NCBI GenBank assembly: GCA_016987375.1
Contig: PJRA01000011.1
Coordinates: 379,603-443,602 of the forward strand
Direction: 5' to 3'
From: Brachionus koreanus
Lineage: Eukaryota; Rotifera; Eurotatoria; Ploima; Brachionidae
Length of the DNA: 64,000 nucleotides
This document shows positions 9,645 through 21,898 of the stretch, piece after piece (positions within the stretch are counted from its first letter, which is position 1; every line of letters starts with the position of its first letter). Both the position numbers and the translations under genes were made by a program. The notes under the pieces are model-generated. The model had not been told where the DNA came from. It was given only the letters and a program-made list of their open reading frames with translations, and ran no database searches.

Positions 9645-11690
9645 ATGGAGATATATACGCCCGAATATATAAATCTGGAATTTTTTAACCAAAAATTTGA
9701 TGCTTATTCAGAGTTTAAAAACGAGCTAGATTCTTGGTGCAATGACAACAAAGTTCCAATAAAAATTCGAAGTTCACAATTAATAAAAGATGATTGTGTT
9801 TTGTCTTAGCAAATTGTTTATTCGAAAATATATTATACTTGTGTGCATTATGGCATTCATAAAGAACGACTGACCACTGGATCAAGGCCAAACCAAAAAG
9901 TATTAGCAACTAATTGTCCATTTTTTTTGCACTATAAGTATGATACGATTGATAAAAAAATCTATTTGTTTCAGAAGAATATAGAGCACAATCACAAAAT
10001 AGGACCAGAAATATTCTGTAATTATTCGAAAAATCGTCGTCTGAACGAAAGTGAACAAAAAGAGCTTGAGAAATATTTTCAAGTTGATCCGTCTATGAGG
10101 AAACTTAAACGTCATTTTAACAACTAAAAAGCCAATAACTAGTGATGATTTGTACAATTACAAGAATAACTTTTTAAAAAAAAGTACTCAATATTTTGAT
10201 GAAGAAGGAGTGAAGTTAAAAAAACTTATAGAAGAAATAAAAAACGAAGATAGTAATAATAAAGTGGTTTGTTCATTAGATGAAAACAGTAATTTGAATT
10301 GTCTGTTCATTCAAACGAGTTTCCAAATGGAATGGTTTAAAAATTACAACTCAGTAGTACATCTCGATGGCACATTCAAGCTTAATTGCGAAAATTATCT
10401 TCTGTATGTTTTGATGGTTCAAGATGGCAATGGGAATGGGCGACCTATTGCATACTGTTTTATGAAAAACGAAACGCTAGAAAATTTGGAATTCTTCTAT
10501 AATACATTTGTCGAATTTAATGAAGTAGGGTCTGTAAGAATCATTATTGTAGATAAAGATTTAACTAACCTACAATTAATTGGCCAATATCTTCCAAATG
10601 CTCATATTTTATTATGCGTTTTTCATGTTATAAAATATTTAAAAACTCAAGTCGCTAAACTTGTAATCGATAAAATCAGTAAAAATGAATTAATGGAAAC
10701 AATTCAAGGTATGGTGTATGCGAGTGACGAATTAAACTTTCAAAAAATCTACAAGACATTAAAAAGAGTAAAACAATTTTGTCCAGTTCTGACAAAGTTT
10801 ATTAGATCGATCAAAGTTTAAAGTTTATTATATTGTTCAATAGTTTATTAGATCAATTAGATGATAAAGCTGCTGAATTAGTTTTAAACCAATTTTATTT
10901 GATGAAAAAACAAAATTTTTGTTTAAATCGATCCGGTGAGAGTGATTATAAAATTGAGACTAAAAAAAATTCATATTTAATTATGGTTGATTCAAAAAAA
11001 GAGGTCAAATGTGAATGTGATTTCACAAGAAATTTTATGTTGCCTTGTAGACACACTTTATACACATGTGAAATCAATAGGCCATTAGTGCCTTGGTTTC
11101 ATAAACGCTTTTTGAAAAAATCATTACTCCTAACTGTCAATCCAGTTTCAGATTTTATTTGCAGTCAACAAACAAATAGTAACTCTCCAACAATTTGGAA
11201 ATGGTCGAAAGATTGTTTAAGGGCAAGTACACCACAAGAAAAATTCCATAAGATAAAAACTCTCTGTGAAGAAATTACAAATCTAGTTTGTTCAGCTGGC
11301 GAAAATGAGTTTTTATCACAAAAAAGTCAACTTGAGTCATATTTGAAAAGTTTGCAGACAAACAATGTTCAAAATAGTCAACCTTTTAGTTCTCAAGCAC
11401 CATGTCTTAATACTTCTACACCTAAATCTAGAAGGACTCTCGATTTTGGTGATGTCTATACTTCTATTAATCCGGTGAGTGATGAATTAGAAATAGACGA
11501 TGTCCAATTAACTGAACAGCCTGATATGTGTGAGCTATCACCTAAAATAATAGTAAACAAAGTTCTTAATCGTGTGGGACGTCCTGCAGGGACCAATAAA
11601 AAATTTGGCTACTTTAATATCAACAAAAGAAAAACACAGCCTGCTGATGAGACACCGATTTCTAAGAGAACAAGATCAAAAAAATTTTAA
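9645..11690 (+). pseudogene. MULE transposase with SWIM zinc finger, disrupted
   Basis: Reading starts at ATG 9645 (MEIYTPEYINLEFF). An in-frame TAG at 9807-9809, a frameshift near 10118 (before KKPITSDDLYNYK) and a break near 10815 disrupt it. The core shows MULE motifs: first Asp in VVHLDGTFK, second Asp in RIIIVDKDLTN, then the C..H motif LLCVFHVIKYL. The region between KFIRSIK and MFNSLLDQL appears shortened, and I do not see the distal Glu motif usual there. A SWIM zinc finger (CECDFTRNFMLPCRHTLY) lies at about 11006-11060. The C-terminal part is basic and Ser/Thr-rich. Related animal proteins are annotated as ZSWIM1/3-like. Confidence 0.85.
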
Positions 11691-11801
11691 TCTTAATAAG
11701 AAATATTTGCGATTATTTTTATTTTTTTACCTTCAATTTTGTATTTTGTTACTTGAATCAATAAATTAATTTTTTCTAGATTGTGTTTTAATTAATTTTT
11801 C

Positions 11802-11939
11802 AACATAGTGTAGAAATAAAATATTGTATTGTAACATAGTGTAGTAATAAAATATTTTATTGTAACATAGTGTAGTAATAAAATATTTTATTGTAACATA
11901 GTGTAGTAATAAAATATTTTATTGTAACATAGTGTAGGA
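11802..11939 (+). repeat. 31-bp tandem units, right end of MULE
   Basis: Four and a half units of 31 bp with core AACATAGTGTAGTAATAAAA. Three units are near-identical, which points to recent expansion. In inverted orientation they match the left-end units. Confidence 0.9.
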
Positions 11940-12232
11940 ATAGTCACTCCGTAAAATTATTTTGACTGGGTAAAGAAATTGCACATTAGAAAAGTGTCTC
12001 TGTGAAATACGCCATCAATTGTTTCTGACAAACGAAAATTCAACACTTAAAATTTCGCTCGTCAAAATGATCAAAATTAATGTAAAAAAAAAGTTATTTT
12101 CGATTTTATTAAGTAAAATAAAAAAATTAAAATATAATTGAAAATATTTTTTTAACTTTTTGATATAAACTTAAAATAATGTGAAAACTAAAAAATATAC
12201 TATTCTTTAAGTGAATTACAGATTTTAATTAT

Positions 12233-13221
12233 TTACAAATTATTTGAAATAATTATTAGATAAAATACTGTACCAACAAATGAACCGACCAAAGGTCCTA
12301 TGATTGGTATCCAAAAAAAACTATTTCCTGCTTCGAAAACTTGAGAACCCCAACCGGCAAAAAATGTAAATAATCGAGGTCCAAAATCCCTAGCAGGATT
12401 GATAGCGTACCCGCAATTAAACCCTAACGAACATCCAATTACAATTACCAAAAATGAAATCAAAATAGCACTAATTTCTTTTGAAATATCGTTGTTTTTT
12501 TTATCAGAAATAGCCATAACAACCATTATGAGGACAGCTGTTCCCAAAATTTGGTCTAAAAACCCGCCGAAAACTCCCAAGACTTCATTAGGATACGTGG
12601 CAAAAATTCCAGCGGTATTCAAAGAATACATTTCATCGCCAAAACTTCTTAATCCGTCTAAATAGACCCAAAAGACTAGAGTTGCACCAAAAAAACCTCC
12701 CAAAGTTTGTGCTATAGAGTAAATAAAAAATTTTTTAAATGTTAATTTGCCAGTTAAAGTCAACGAAAAAGACACAGCTGGGTTTAAATGAGCTCCTAGT
12801 TAATAAAATTATTTTATTTTATTATTTTGTTTTAATTTTAAATTACCAGATATTGTTCCTACAAGAAGAATAGCTATCAAAACTCCGAAACCAAATGCTA
12901 TATTTACAGACAAAAGATTGTTCAGGTTTGAATCTTGTTTGTTATTTAATTTGAATTGAGCAACGCCAGAACATCCAATGAATATAAATATCATAGTACC
13001 AAAAGTTTCCGCCATAAATTCTTTCACCAAAGGATTCCTTATTTTGATAACTTTCTTTAAGCTTTCTTGCAGATTACTGTTAATTAATTCATTTAATATT
13101 TTTGCCAAAATTCGACCAAATAATATTACAAATTAAATTTTTTCTCTTCGTCATTTGGTATTTCTACACTCTTTAGCAAGCTATCTTCAATCAATATTTG
13201 ACTATTTTTTCTCTCAGTCAT
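12233..13221 (-). CDS. aquaglyceroporin (MIP family channel)
   Basis: Three exons on the minus strand: 13221-13130, 13076-12847 and 12795-12233, with introns of 53 and 51 nt (gtaata...acag, gtaatt...ctag). Phases agree and give 294 aa. The first exon starts at ATG 13221 (MTERKNSQIL) and supplies the cytosolic N-terminus; the longest open frame around exon 2 has no ATG there, so this exon is needed. Six hydrophobic helices are visible. Pore motifs are AHLNPAVS (NPA at 112-114) and GYAINPARD (NPA at 240-242). Asp after the second NPA-Arg is the mark of glycerol-permeable members. It should carry water and small solutes such as glycerol across membranes. Length is normal for the family. Nothing in the sequence shows its regulation. 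Confidence 0.93.
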
Positions 13222-14239
13222 TGAAATTTGATTGTCTTTCTAAAAATTTATTCATTTTTATAAACCTATTTTACTCAAATTTTAAGTTAAAATCAATTAC
13301 AATTTCTGATATTTCCATATTATTTAACTCTTAAGTAAGCTTTTTAAATAATAGAAATTTTTTAATCTAAATATTCAATGGAAAAACAAATCATAATAGA
13401 AAAAATTAGCTTAAATGTTAAGAGTTAGATTTTTCTCTAAGTAGATCAAAATTAAAGTTGATTCAACTTGTATACATGTAAAAACACAGCATTCATTTAT
13501 GCATCAGCTTTGTGTAAAACTAAAATAAAAAAACTAAAATATTTTCTCTTTTTAAATTGGTACATGGACCCACCGTGGCATCTAAGCTCATTTTCAAGTC
13601 TCTTAAGCTTTATACAAACATTCTAGAATCGAATATCTACTAGATTAAGTTCGAAATTAAGGCTGCAAATGTTAAAATATTCCTCATTTAACTTATATTG
13701 CTAAGAGATAGGATATTAGAACAAATAAAAATTTTTAACATTTTAAAAAATTTTATCTAAATGACACAAAAGCTATTTAAGGTGTAAAAAATCCATTTGA
13801 CTTTAAAATAAAATATTATTTTATTTTTAAAATTTTGATATAATTAAAATTTTATGATAGAAAAAAAAATAAAAAAAAAAATTTAAAAAATAGCTTATTA
13901 ATAATTTTTTAAAATGGTTAAAAGTTTTGTATTGAATTAATTATAATGTGCACATTATTTTTTTGATTAAAAATATTCAGCTTCATCATTGCTCTTTTAT
14001 CATGTGATAACTATTTTATTTATTGCATAGATAATTTAAATTTAGATAGCAAGAAGATTAGAATTTTGAAAATAATATAGCGAAATAGAATATAATCAAT
14101 TTTTTATGGTCATGGCTTGAAATATTAATTGAGTTAAGTAAACTATAATTTTTTAATTATCAAATTTTATAAAAGAAAAATTTTTTTTATTTAGATAAAA
14201 AATTTAGTATAAAAATTGTGCTGATCTATGTTCTACAGA
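13222..14239. other. intergenic AT-rich spacer
   Basis: Between two minus-strand genes. It would hold the aquaporin promoter (higher coordinates) and the p38 3' UTR. No further gene or repeat family was recognised. Confidence 0.5.
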
Positions 14240-15641
14240 CTACACTTCTTCATAATTCGGAGGTGTAAAACTTTGAATCTCATTAAAAATTAATGCTTAA
14301 ACAAAAATACTTGATTTAAAAAAATAATGTTTTTATTTCTGAAGAAAAACTACCTTTCCATTGAATTAGTTCTAAATTTTTTGTTTCAAATTCATGATCA
14401 AAGTATTCCCCATCCGGCTCATCATCTTCATCATGATACGATTCCAAATACGGATGTTTCAAAGCTTGCTGACAGCTTATTCTTCGACGGGGATCTAATT
14501 GTAGCATTTGATCAATTAAATCAATGGCCAGTTGGTCTGGTATTTCATGAAAATATTCTTTAAAATCAACTCTTTGCTGACGGAGTTGTGTTCTTTCCAA
14601 ATATTGTCTAGCTTCAGGTGTAACTTCTTGAAGAAACTCATTGGAAGGATAACCTACTACATCAAGTATTCTATTCAATTGATTTACATCTAAATAATAA
14701 ATAAAATTTATTCATCATTTTTTTTGTTAATTTAATTTCAATCTACGATCGGATCCAGGAAAAAGTGTTTTCTGAATAAACATTTCGGCTAATATACAGC
14801 CAACACTCCAAACATCCACTTTAGTTTTTGATTAAAATAAAATTTTTAATTTTTTTTATTTTTGGAATATTTTAAACACCTTCTTTTCCATATTCAGTCC
14901 ATTTAAGCATTATTTCAGGAGCTCGGTACCAACGAGTAGCAACATAGCCTGTCATTTCATCGCTTTCACTTCTAGCCAAACCAAAGTCAATAATCTAAAA
15001 TTGCTCTTTATATTCGAATAGTTTTTTTTTTAATATAGAAAATAAACCCTAAGACCGCAATCTTCATTCACAGTCAAATTTCCTGGTTTAAGATCTCGAT
15101 GTATTATATTTGCCGAGTGAAGGTATTTTAAGCCTCTTAAAATTTGATAAGCAAAAAATTTTATCTGATCTTCAGTTAAACGAGTGGTTTTAAGAACATT
15201 GTGCAAATCTGAAGTCATAAGATTAGTTACCAAATAACTTTAAAAATAAAATGAATATTTTTTTCCTATTTAAAGTCTATTATTAAATTACACTTCTTCC
15301 ATTGTTTCATGGTTGTTAGCCGGTGTGAAAATATCAAATAAACGAATAATATTGTCATGTCTTACATGTTTAAGAAGTTTTATTTCTCTAAAAGCTCTTT
15401 TGCTGTGCACTTTGCCTAGAAAAGGTTGAGTGAGTTTTTTAATAGCAACTTTCTGATTTGAAACGCTGTCAGAAGCAGAGCTTAAAAGAAGAATAGTATT
15501 TTTTTTCTATAAATATTGAATATTCTTTTTAAAATACCAGACAAGTCCGTAAGCACCATAACCTAAAGGATTTAAGTTCGAATAACGTTTCGGTACATTC
15601 CAAATAGAGTTATTGATCTCGTATTGATTCCAATCACTCAT
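14240..15641 (-). CDS. p38 MAP kinase
   Basis: Seven exons on the minus strand: 15641-15538, 15480-15292, 15237-15048, 14994-14880, 14818-14747, 14689-14354 and 14295-14240. All introns are 53-61 nt and all phases agree, giving 353 aa (family about 360). Features in order: Gly loop [14 protein letters not shown] lysine, HRDLKPGN catalytic loop, DFGLA, then the activation lip [14 protein letters not shown] with the TGY dual-phosphorylation site (176-178) that defines p38. The C-lobe ends with DFKEYF and HDEDDEP, followed by a short last exon ([13 protein letters not shown]) that matches the p38 tail. It is a cytosolic/nuclear stress kinase activated by MKK3/6-type kinases. ATG 15641 precedes SDWNQYE, close to the usual start. 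Confidence 0.95.
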
Positions 15642-16335
15642 TTCAATAAAATCTTGGACCTATTAATTATTCTATTTCTAGTTTTCATACATAAATAAAA
15701 ATAATAATTAAAAAAAGCTTTTTACATAATTTATTTGATCTTATGAGAAAATTTTAATTATATTTTATTTTGTTGTTACTTTTATTTGTCTTAATTTTTT
15801 ACTAAAAAATATTTAAAACAATTTATGATTTGAACGCTAAGTCATTATATCTCATTTAAAAATTTAACCTTTAGTGCCACAAAATATAATTTAAAAAAAT
15901 CGATCAAAAATTTAAAGAAAAAATTTTATCATGAATTGTTTGATTTATGAATAATTTTATGTGACAATTTTATCAACACAGCTAAAAGAATTGTTTGTGA
16001 AAATTTTTAAATTTTATCTATATTCTTCAAGTGAAATTTGTCATGATTAAAATGTTAGCTGCAAGACGCATAAAGTATTTTTAACTTTTTAGCTCAATCG
16101 AAACATTTTTATTTATTTATTTGTTTTCTCTCTCACTCTTTCAGATTTGAAAATAAAATTTTATTAAAAAAATAAATTAAATATAACTTAAAAAAAGAAA
16201 AAATAGATAAAATGAAACAGAGAGTAACAGGATACATATGTTTAAATATCTCATGACTCAAGATAAAAAAGAGAAAATAGTAAGCTAGCAATTATACAAT
16301 GGACTACGAAATACAATATATCTTGATTCAATTAT
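15642..16335. other. AT-rich intergenic stretch
   Basis: Upstream region of the p38 gene, rich in poly-A/T runs. No clear TATA box or other element could be picked out. Confidence 0.4.
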
Positions 16336-17010
16336 CTTGAATAATCTTGATTCGAAACCTTCCTTATATTCTTCCACCAGTCTGACAAACAATGGAACAG
16401 AATGATTCAATCCTGCCATCTAATATTGATCCTATCAAGGATATCATGTATAGGTTTCCTAATGTTTTGGGTTTTAGACCCCATTCTTCCTTATTAAAAA
16501 TAAAAATAGTTTCCAAATCGTCTGCAACAAAGAACAGAATATTGGCAATTTGATTGATTTCTTTTTGGTATGTCATTTATGAAAATACTAAAAAAAAAGT
16601 GGGCTAATTAGTGATCCTTATGGGAGCATCTTCTAATGGACATGGATCGCTTAGATAAACCATTTATATTTATATTTATATTCACAAAAAGATAAAGAGG
16701 AAGTTTTATTTTAATAAATTCAAAAATGCCAAACTTTGTCAAAAGCTTCAGAAATGTCGAAATAAAGAAAATAGACCTTTTTCTTCTTTGAAAAGATTCT
16801 ACTACTTTTTGAATAAGAAAGCATAGATTGTCTGCCGTTCGCCTATTTTTTCTATATCCTGATTGCTGATTAAATAGTAAGTTATTTCTCTCAAGAAAAT
16901 TATAAATTCTTGAGTAAACAATGCGTTCAAGTAATTTCCCAAGACAACTTGTTATATTAAGATTTAAGATTGTAAATGCTATTTCAGAATCTTAGATAAA
17001 ACAAAATCTT
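16336..17010 (-). mobile_element. Jockey-like LINE RT relic (antisense)
   Basis: The minus strand reads, in shifting frames, TSCLGKLLERIVYSRIYNFL, then QQSGYRKNRRTADNLCFLIQ, then YFDISEAFDKVWH, and finally a variant of the catalytic box (FFVADDLETIF). This is the order of RT blocks in Jockey/CR1-type LINEs. Stops and frameshifts occur throughout. A short TTTATA tandem repeat lies at 16661-16684. Confidence 0.75.
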
Positions 17011-17689
17011 GATGTGGACTAAAAGTTATGGCTAAGAATTGTCTTTATCTGTAGTGAATTCTTTACAATCTTTAATTAGCATGGAAAAATACCTAGAACA
17101 TTTTTTTGATCCAAATTTATTTATTTTTCACCAAAAGGCCTACTGGAGAGTGAGTTTTTTTTCTATTTTATTTATAAATTCTAGCCAATTTTGTTCAACG
17201 AGAACTAGAACATTCAACGGGTCCTTTCTTAATAAATCATCTAAAATCATCTCTTTTTTTTAAAAACTAAAGTTCATAGTTTGAAAAATGGCTCTAATAA
17301 ATGTATTGATAAAAAAAATCTTTTAAATTTATTTTTTTTCATTAAAATTTTTTAAAAGAAAAAGAATTATAATTTTTTTGAATATTTTTTTTTTTTATTT
17401 TTTTGAACCCTATAAATATTCATGTTTATTTCAAAATAATAACATTATTTTATCTTCTGCTAATTTTGGATTTTATTTTCTCTAAAATAGATAACAAAAT
17501 ATAAATACTATAAAATAAATTTTGAAATTTCAAATTTTTTAAATTTTTTTTGAGTTAAGTTACTAAGTTACAAAATAAATTAATTGAATTTTCGGATTTA
17601 TCACTTTGCTAAAAAGAAATTTTGACCCATCTCGAATTTTTCTCGGAATATTCAACACTCAATATTTACTTAAAAATTTTACAATTTAA
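17011..17689. other. AT-rich stretch without gene
   Basis: The 74-codon frame at 17039-17263 has low complexity and no recognised family. Nothing else is visible. Confidence 0.4.
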
Positions 17690-18130
17690 AGGTATGAGTA
17701 TTAGTAAGGGCCTTTCAAACACCATTCGATCAAACGAAATATACGGATAGCAGTGTAACCAGACGGTCGTTGTATAAATGCAGAACTTTATTCTGAACAA
17801 TTAGAACGAATGTATGCTTAATTACAAGAACAATACTCTCCTTTGGTCAACCAAAAGTTGGGTTTGTTTCTTAAAGATAATGCTAGACCTAATACAGCAA
17901 GAAAAACAATGGAAAAATAAAAGAGCTGCAAGTGATTGAACTTCTTTCTCATTTAGAATATAGCCCAGATTTTTTTGATCGATTTTCTTTCAAAGGATGT
18001 CATTAAAGCCTTGAATGATACAAGACAGGAATCGAACTAAACGCTGATAAATGGCTTTAAAGTACAATAGTTTATATTTGAAGATTAGCTAACTATTAAT
18101 AAGTTAAAAAAATTCAAATATTTTTGAAAA
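17690..18130 (+). pseudogene. mariner-type transposase relic
   Basis: Plus-strand fragments match the C-terminal half of a mariner transposase: INAELYSEQLERMYA near 17775, then LKDNARPNTARKTMEK near 17870-17915 (the DNARPHTA catalytic block of mariners), then, after frameshifts, weak remains of the SPDL..., KALNDTR... and final segments. Several stops. No terminal repeats were found. Confidence 0.75.
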
Positions 18131-19176
18131 ACCCTAATATTTTGATAAGCAGTCAATAGTACATGTGAATTATTTTTTTTCGATAAAATTTTATAAAGCA
18201 TTTAGAGAAAATTTTTGAGAGGTATTCGGCTTCAGCTAAGTTTAGTAAGGAAAAAGTGCTAAAGAGGTTTTCAATTTTTTAATTTTTGATATATCTTTAT
18301 TTATTTTTGACTTTTGAATTAAATCTCAAATTGTTTTACGATCTTATAGGATTCTTTTAAGATCATAATAGCAAACTTGAAATTCTATTATTCCTGAAAT
18401 TGTTCAATCTTAAATAAGAAATTTTTGGATGAAATTGTGTCTGATCAAGACAATTTCTTACTCAAGATCTTAATACATCTGGATTTCATTTTAAAACAGA
18501 TAGTTTAGAATTTAATTTCTTAAATAGAAATAAATAAAATTTATTGAAAATAGAAAATAGAAATAAATTGAAATTTAACTTAAATTCAAAATTTTATTCG
18601 ATCATATTGTGTATTATACGGATTTTCTTTTAAGATCTCACTCATGACTTATTCTAAAATCAACTGTTTGATTATCAAATGTTTTGATAAAATATTATTT
18701 TGGTCAGGGTTACCACTTTTAGAACTGAACTCGCTAAAGCTAACTTTTTAAAATAGTTTTATAAATTTAGTTTTAGTTAGTTTCATAATTTCTAAATGAT
18801 AAATTGATAACCTTTCTGACTTTGTTCTAATTATATTTAATTACAAGACATATTTAGTTAAGTAAAATTCAGTCTTTTTAACATATGTATACCTGAATTC
18901 AATTGACATTTAAAATCTAATTAAGTGAAAAAATAGTTTTTTTAAATTGAAATCGAAATAATAAGAGGAAAAAGATAAAGAGGCTAAAGACTTAAAATTT
19001 CCTTTTTATTTTATGGTATTTATTAATAACTTAATAAAATTATATATATTACTTAATAAAAATTTTTCAAATGTGCAGACAAAAATTTAGAAAATTCAAA
19101 TTTGAAAAAAAATATTTTTATGAAAAAATGTTGATTTCAATTTTTGGTCATAAATTATTCGAGTCTTCTAGAAAAA
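18131..19176. other. intergenic AT-rich stretch
   Basis: No gene seen. Its right end would contain the HINT1 promoter. Confidence 0.4.
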
Positions 19177-19701
<525 letters not shown>

Positions 19702-21898
19702 TTTCAGTTTTATCAAAATTTTCAATAATGATATTTAGAAATAAAATAAAAATTTATAAATATAATTTTTAAGTAAATTTGAATCCATTCTTATAAATTT
19801 TTATTTCTTTAGAAATGATTGATTTTATTGAATAGACATGAGTATAAAATAAAGTATCTTATTTTAAGATTAGACTAATTAGACCGTGAAATATTTATTT
19901 CTAAGAATTCAAAATTACCAAAAACATCTCAATTTGGTAGATTATTTGGGTCAATATAAACATATCATAATATGTTGGCCAAAACTTTGTCAAATATTTA
20001 AACTTTAATTATTTTGTAATTAATGAAAATTTTTTGATTAGCTTTACTTTTGTGATAATTAGTTTTTTTCTTATTAAGAAACAAAGCAAACCATAGAAAA
20101 AAGTTATAAATTTGATAAAAAATTTTTTTGTAATCCGATTAAAAATAACAACAAAACAGTCTCGATATTTAAATTAAGCAGAAATATGTTAAAAAAAAAA
20201 ACTAATTTAAATATTAATGTTTTAATTCGAAAAAAAAATTTTGGAATTTGCTTTCAAAATTTTTATTTTATTCACTATTTGAACTAAATATATGTTTTTG
20301 AAATTTATTATTTTGATGTTTTAAATTTAACCTTAAATTCAATTTGATCTATTCAGATGTTAATATTTTCATAAACAAATTTCAGTAATAATCATGACCA
20401 GAAAAATTAATTTTTTTTTCTATATCCAAACAGTATACAAGTTGGTCGTATGTTATGTTTTTAGTTTAAAAATGAAAGCACTTTACCTTTGAATAAAAAC
20501 TCAAGTGAATCATCTAAATTAAGAATAAATTAAATTTTAATATATAATTCAAATTTTTTGAAAATAATACTATAAAAGACGCTACTTTGTTTCTTATTAT
20601 TATTATAGTATTATGAATATTTATTGTACAATTTTTTAGTAAAAGTTAATAAAAATAATTCGGAGGTTAAACTCATTGCTTAATATTGTTGTTATGATGA
20701 CTACTAGTATACTGAAACTAAGGCAACTTAATCGTAGGGAGTACTCAGAATAAATATAAATAACTAAATTATAAAAAGACCGTGCTGAATTTGGTCAAGG
20801 TAAAGTACTGAAATAAAAAAATTTAGAATGATAAGCGCCAAAATTGTCATTATACAACTCAATTTATTTGAATTCAAAAAGGAAAATTAAGAAATAATGT
20901 GCTCTACACGTATTTAAAGCCTTATTTTAAAATAAATATTAAATATAAAGAATTTTATTTTGCCGTGAGTGGATATTATTCTATTTTCACAAAGGATTCA
21001 ATCGAATCTTATGAGGGCTTAAAAACCTAAGCAAAATAGAATAGTCAAATTCCAAGTTATTTTCATTTGTTGTAATTCGACTAAAAAAATGAAAAATTTT
21101 ATATTGCTTATAATTTGTATTTATTTTTTTTTTCGTAGCAATAAAACTACTTCGACACACTTCTTCGGATTTTGTTTAAACCAAGAACACTTATATTAAG
21201 TTTACATAAAGATGAAACTTAAATTTTGAATTTTAGCTTGGCCTTTTTAAAACAAAACCTTATTCTTTTTTTTTCAAGTATTTGAGTTTTCAGAAAATTT
21301 TTGAAATATTGGTCAATTTTCGATTTTGTCTAGTCGTCGAAAATTCTATTCGATTTTGCTTAGGCTAAATAATTTATTATTAATGATAAAAAATAGATAT
21401 TATTAATAGTGTTCAAATTTCAAAATTTATTTAAAGCTAGTTTTATTGCTTGTTTTTCTTAAATAATTTAGTAAAAAAAAACGACTTATTTCAAATAATT
21501 TATTTAATATAAAAAAATTTAACACTAAAAATAAAATTAATTTTCAGTTTGTTTTTTTTTATTTTTTCCACTCAAATAGAAAAATTAATTTTGATTAAAT
21601 AGAAGTCATTACATAATGCAAATTGTCAGTAGGTTAGAAAATTTTTTCTTGTTTATTATCTTTTTTTTTTTCTTCTGATAAATTTTATTTTATCATGAAA
21701 AAATTATGCGATCAACAACAAAATTGTATACACATAAAAAAATAAAACAAATTTGAATTTTTTTGTTTTAAGTGTCTAATTTTTTTTTGTTTTAAATTTT
21801 CTAAAGTTTAATCTCAAGGTAGTCTTTTATTTTGTTTAGATTTTATAGCTATTAGCTTTTAATCAATGTTTTAAATTTGCAATTAGAATTTTATTTTA
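19702..21898. other. 2.2 kb AT-rich intergenic region
   Basis: No gene or known repeat recognised. It holds the HINT1 3' end and the presumed promoter and 5' UTR of the sacsin gene. Confidence 0.4.

Larger units (their letters stand above)
9453..11951 (+). mobile_element. MULE DNA transposon, nearly full length
   Basis: A 2499-bp element bounded by an exact 9-bp direct repeat, TAAAATTAT (9444-9452 and 11952-11960), the target-site duplication length usual for Mutator-like elements. The ends are inverted copies: left GGGCAGCCTTATTTCTACAC, right, reversed, CGGAGTGACTATTCCTACAC, and the match runs without gaps into the 31-bp tandem units that make up both ends. Inside is a SWIM-domain MULE transposase with a stop and frameshifts. 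Autonomous function is lost. Confidence 0.85.

Noticed and set aside
11802..11939. CRISPR-like regular repeats
   Set aside because: The units abut without spacers, the setting is eukaryotic, and they form the end of a MULE transposon.
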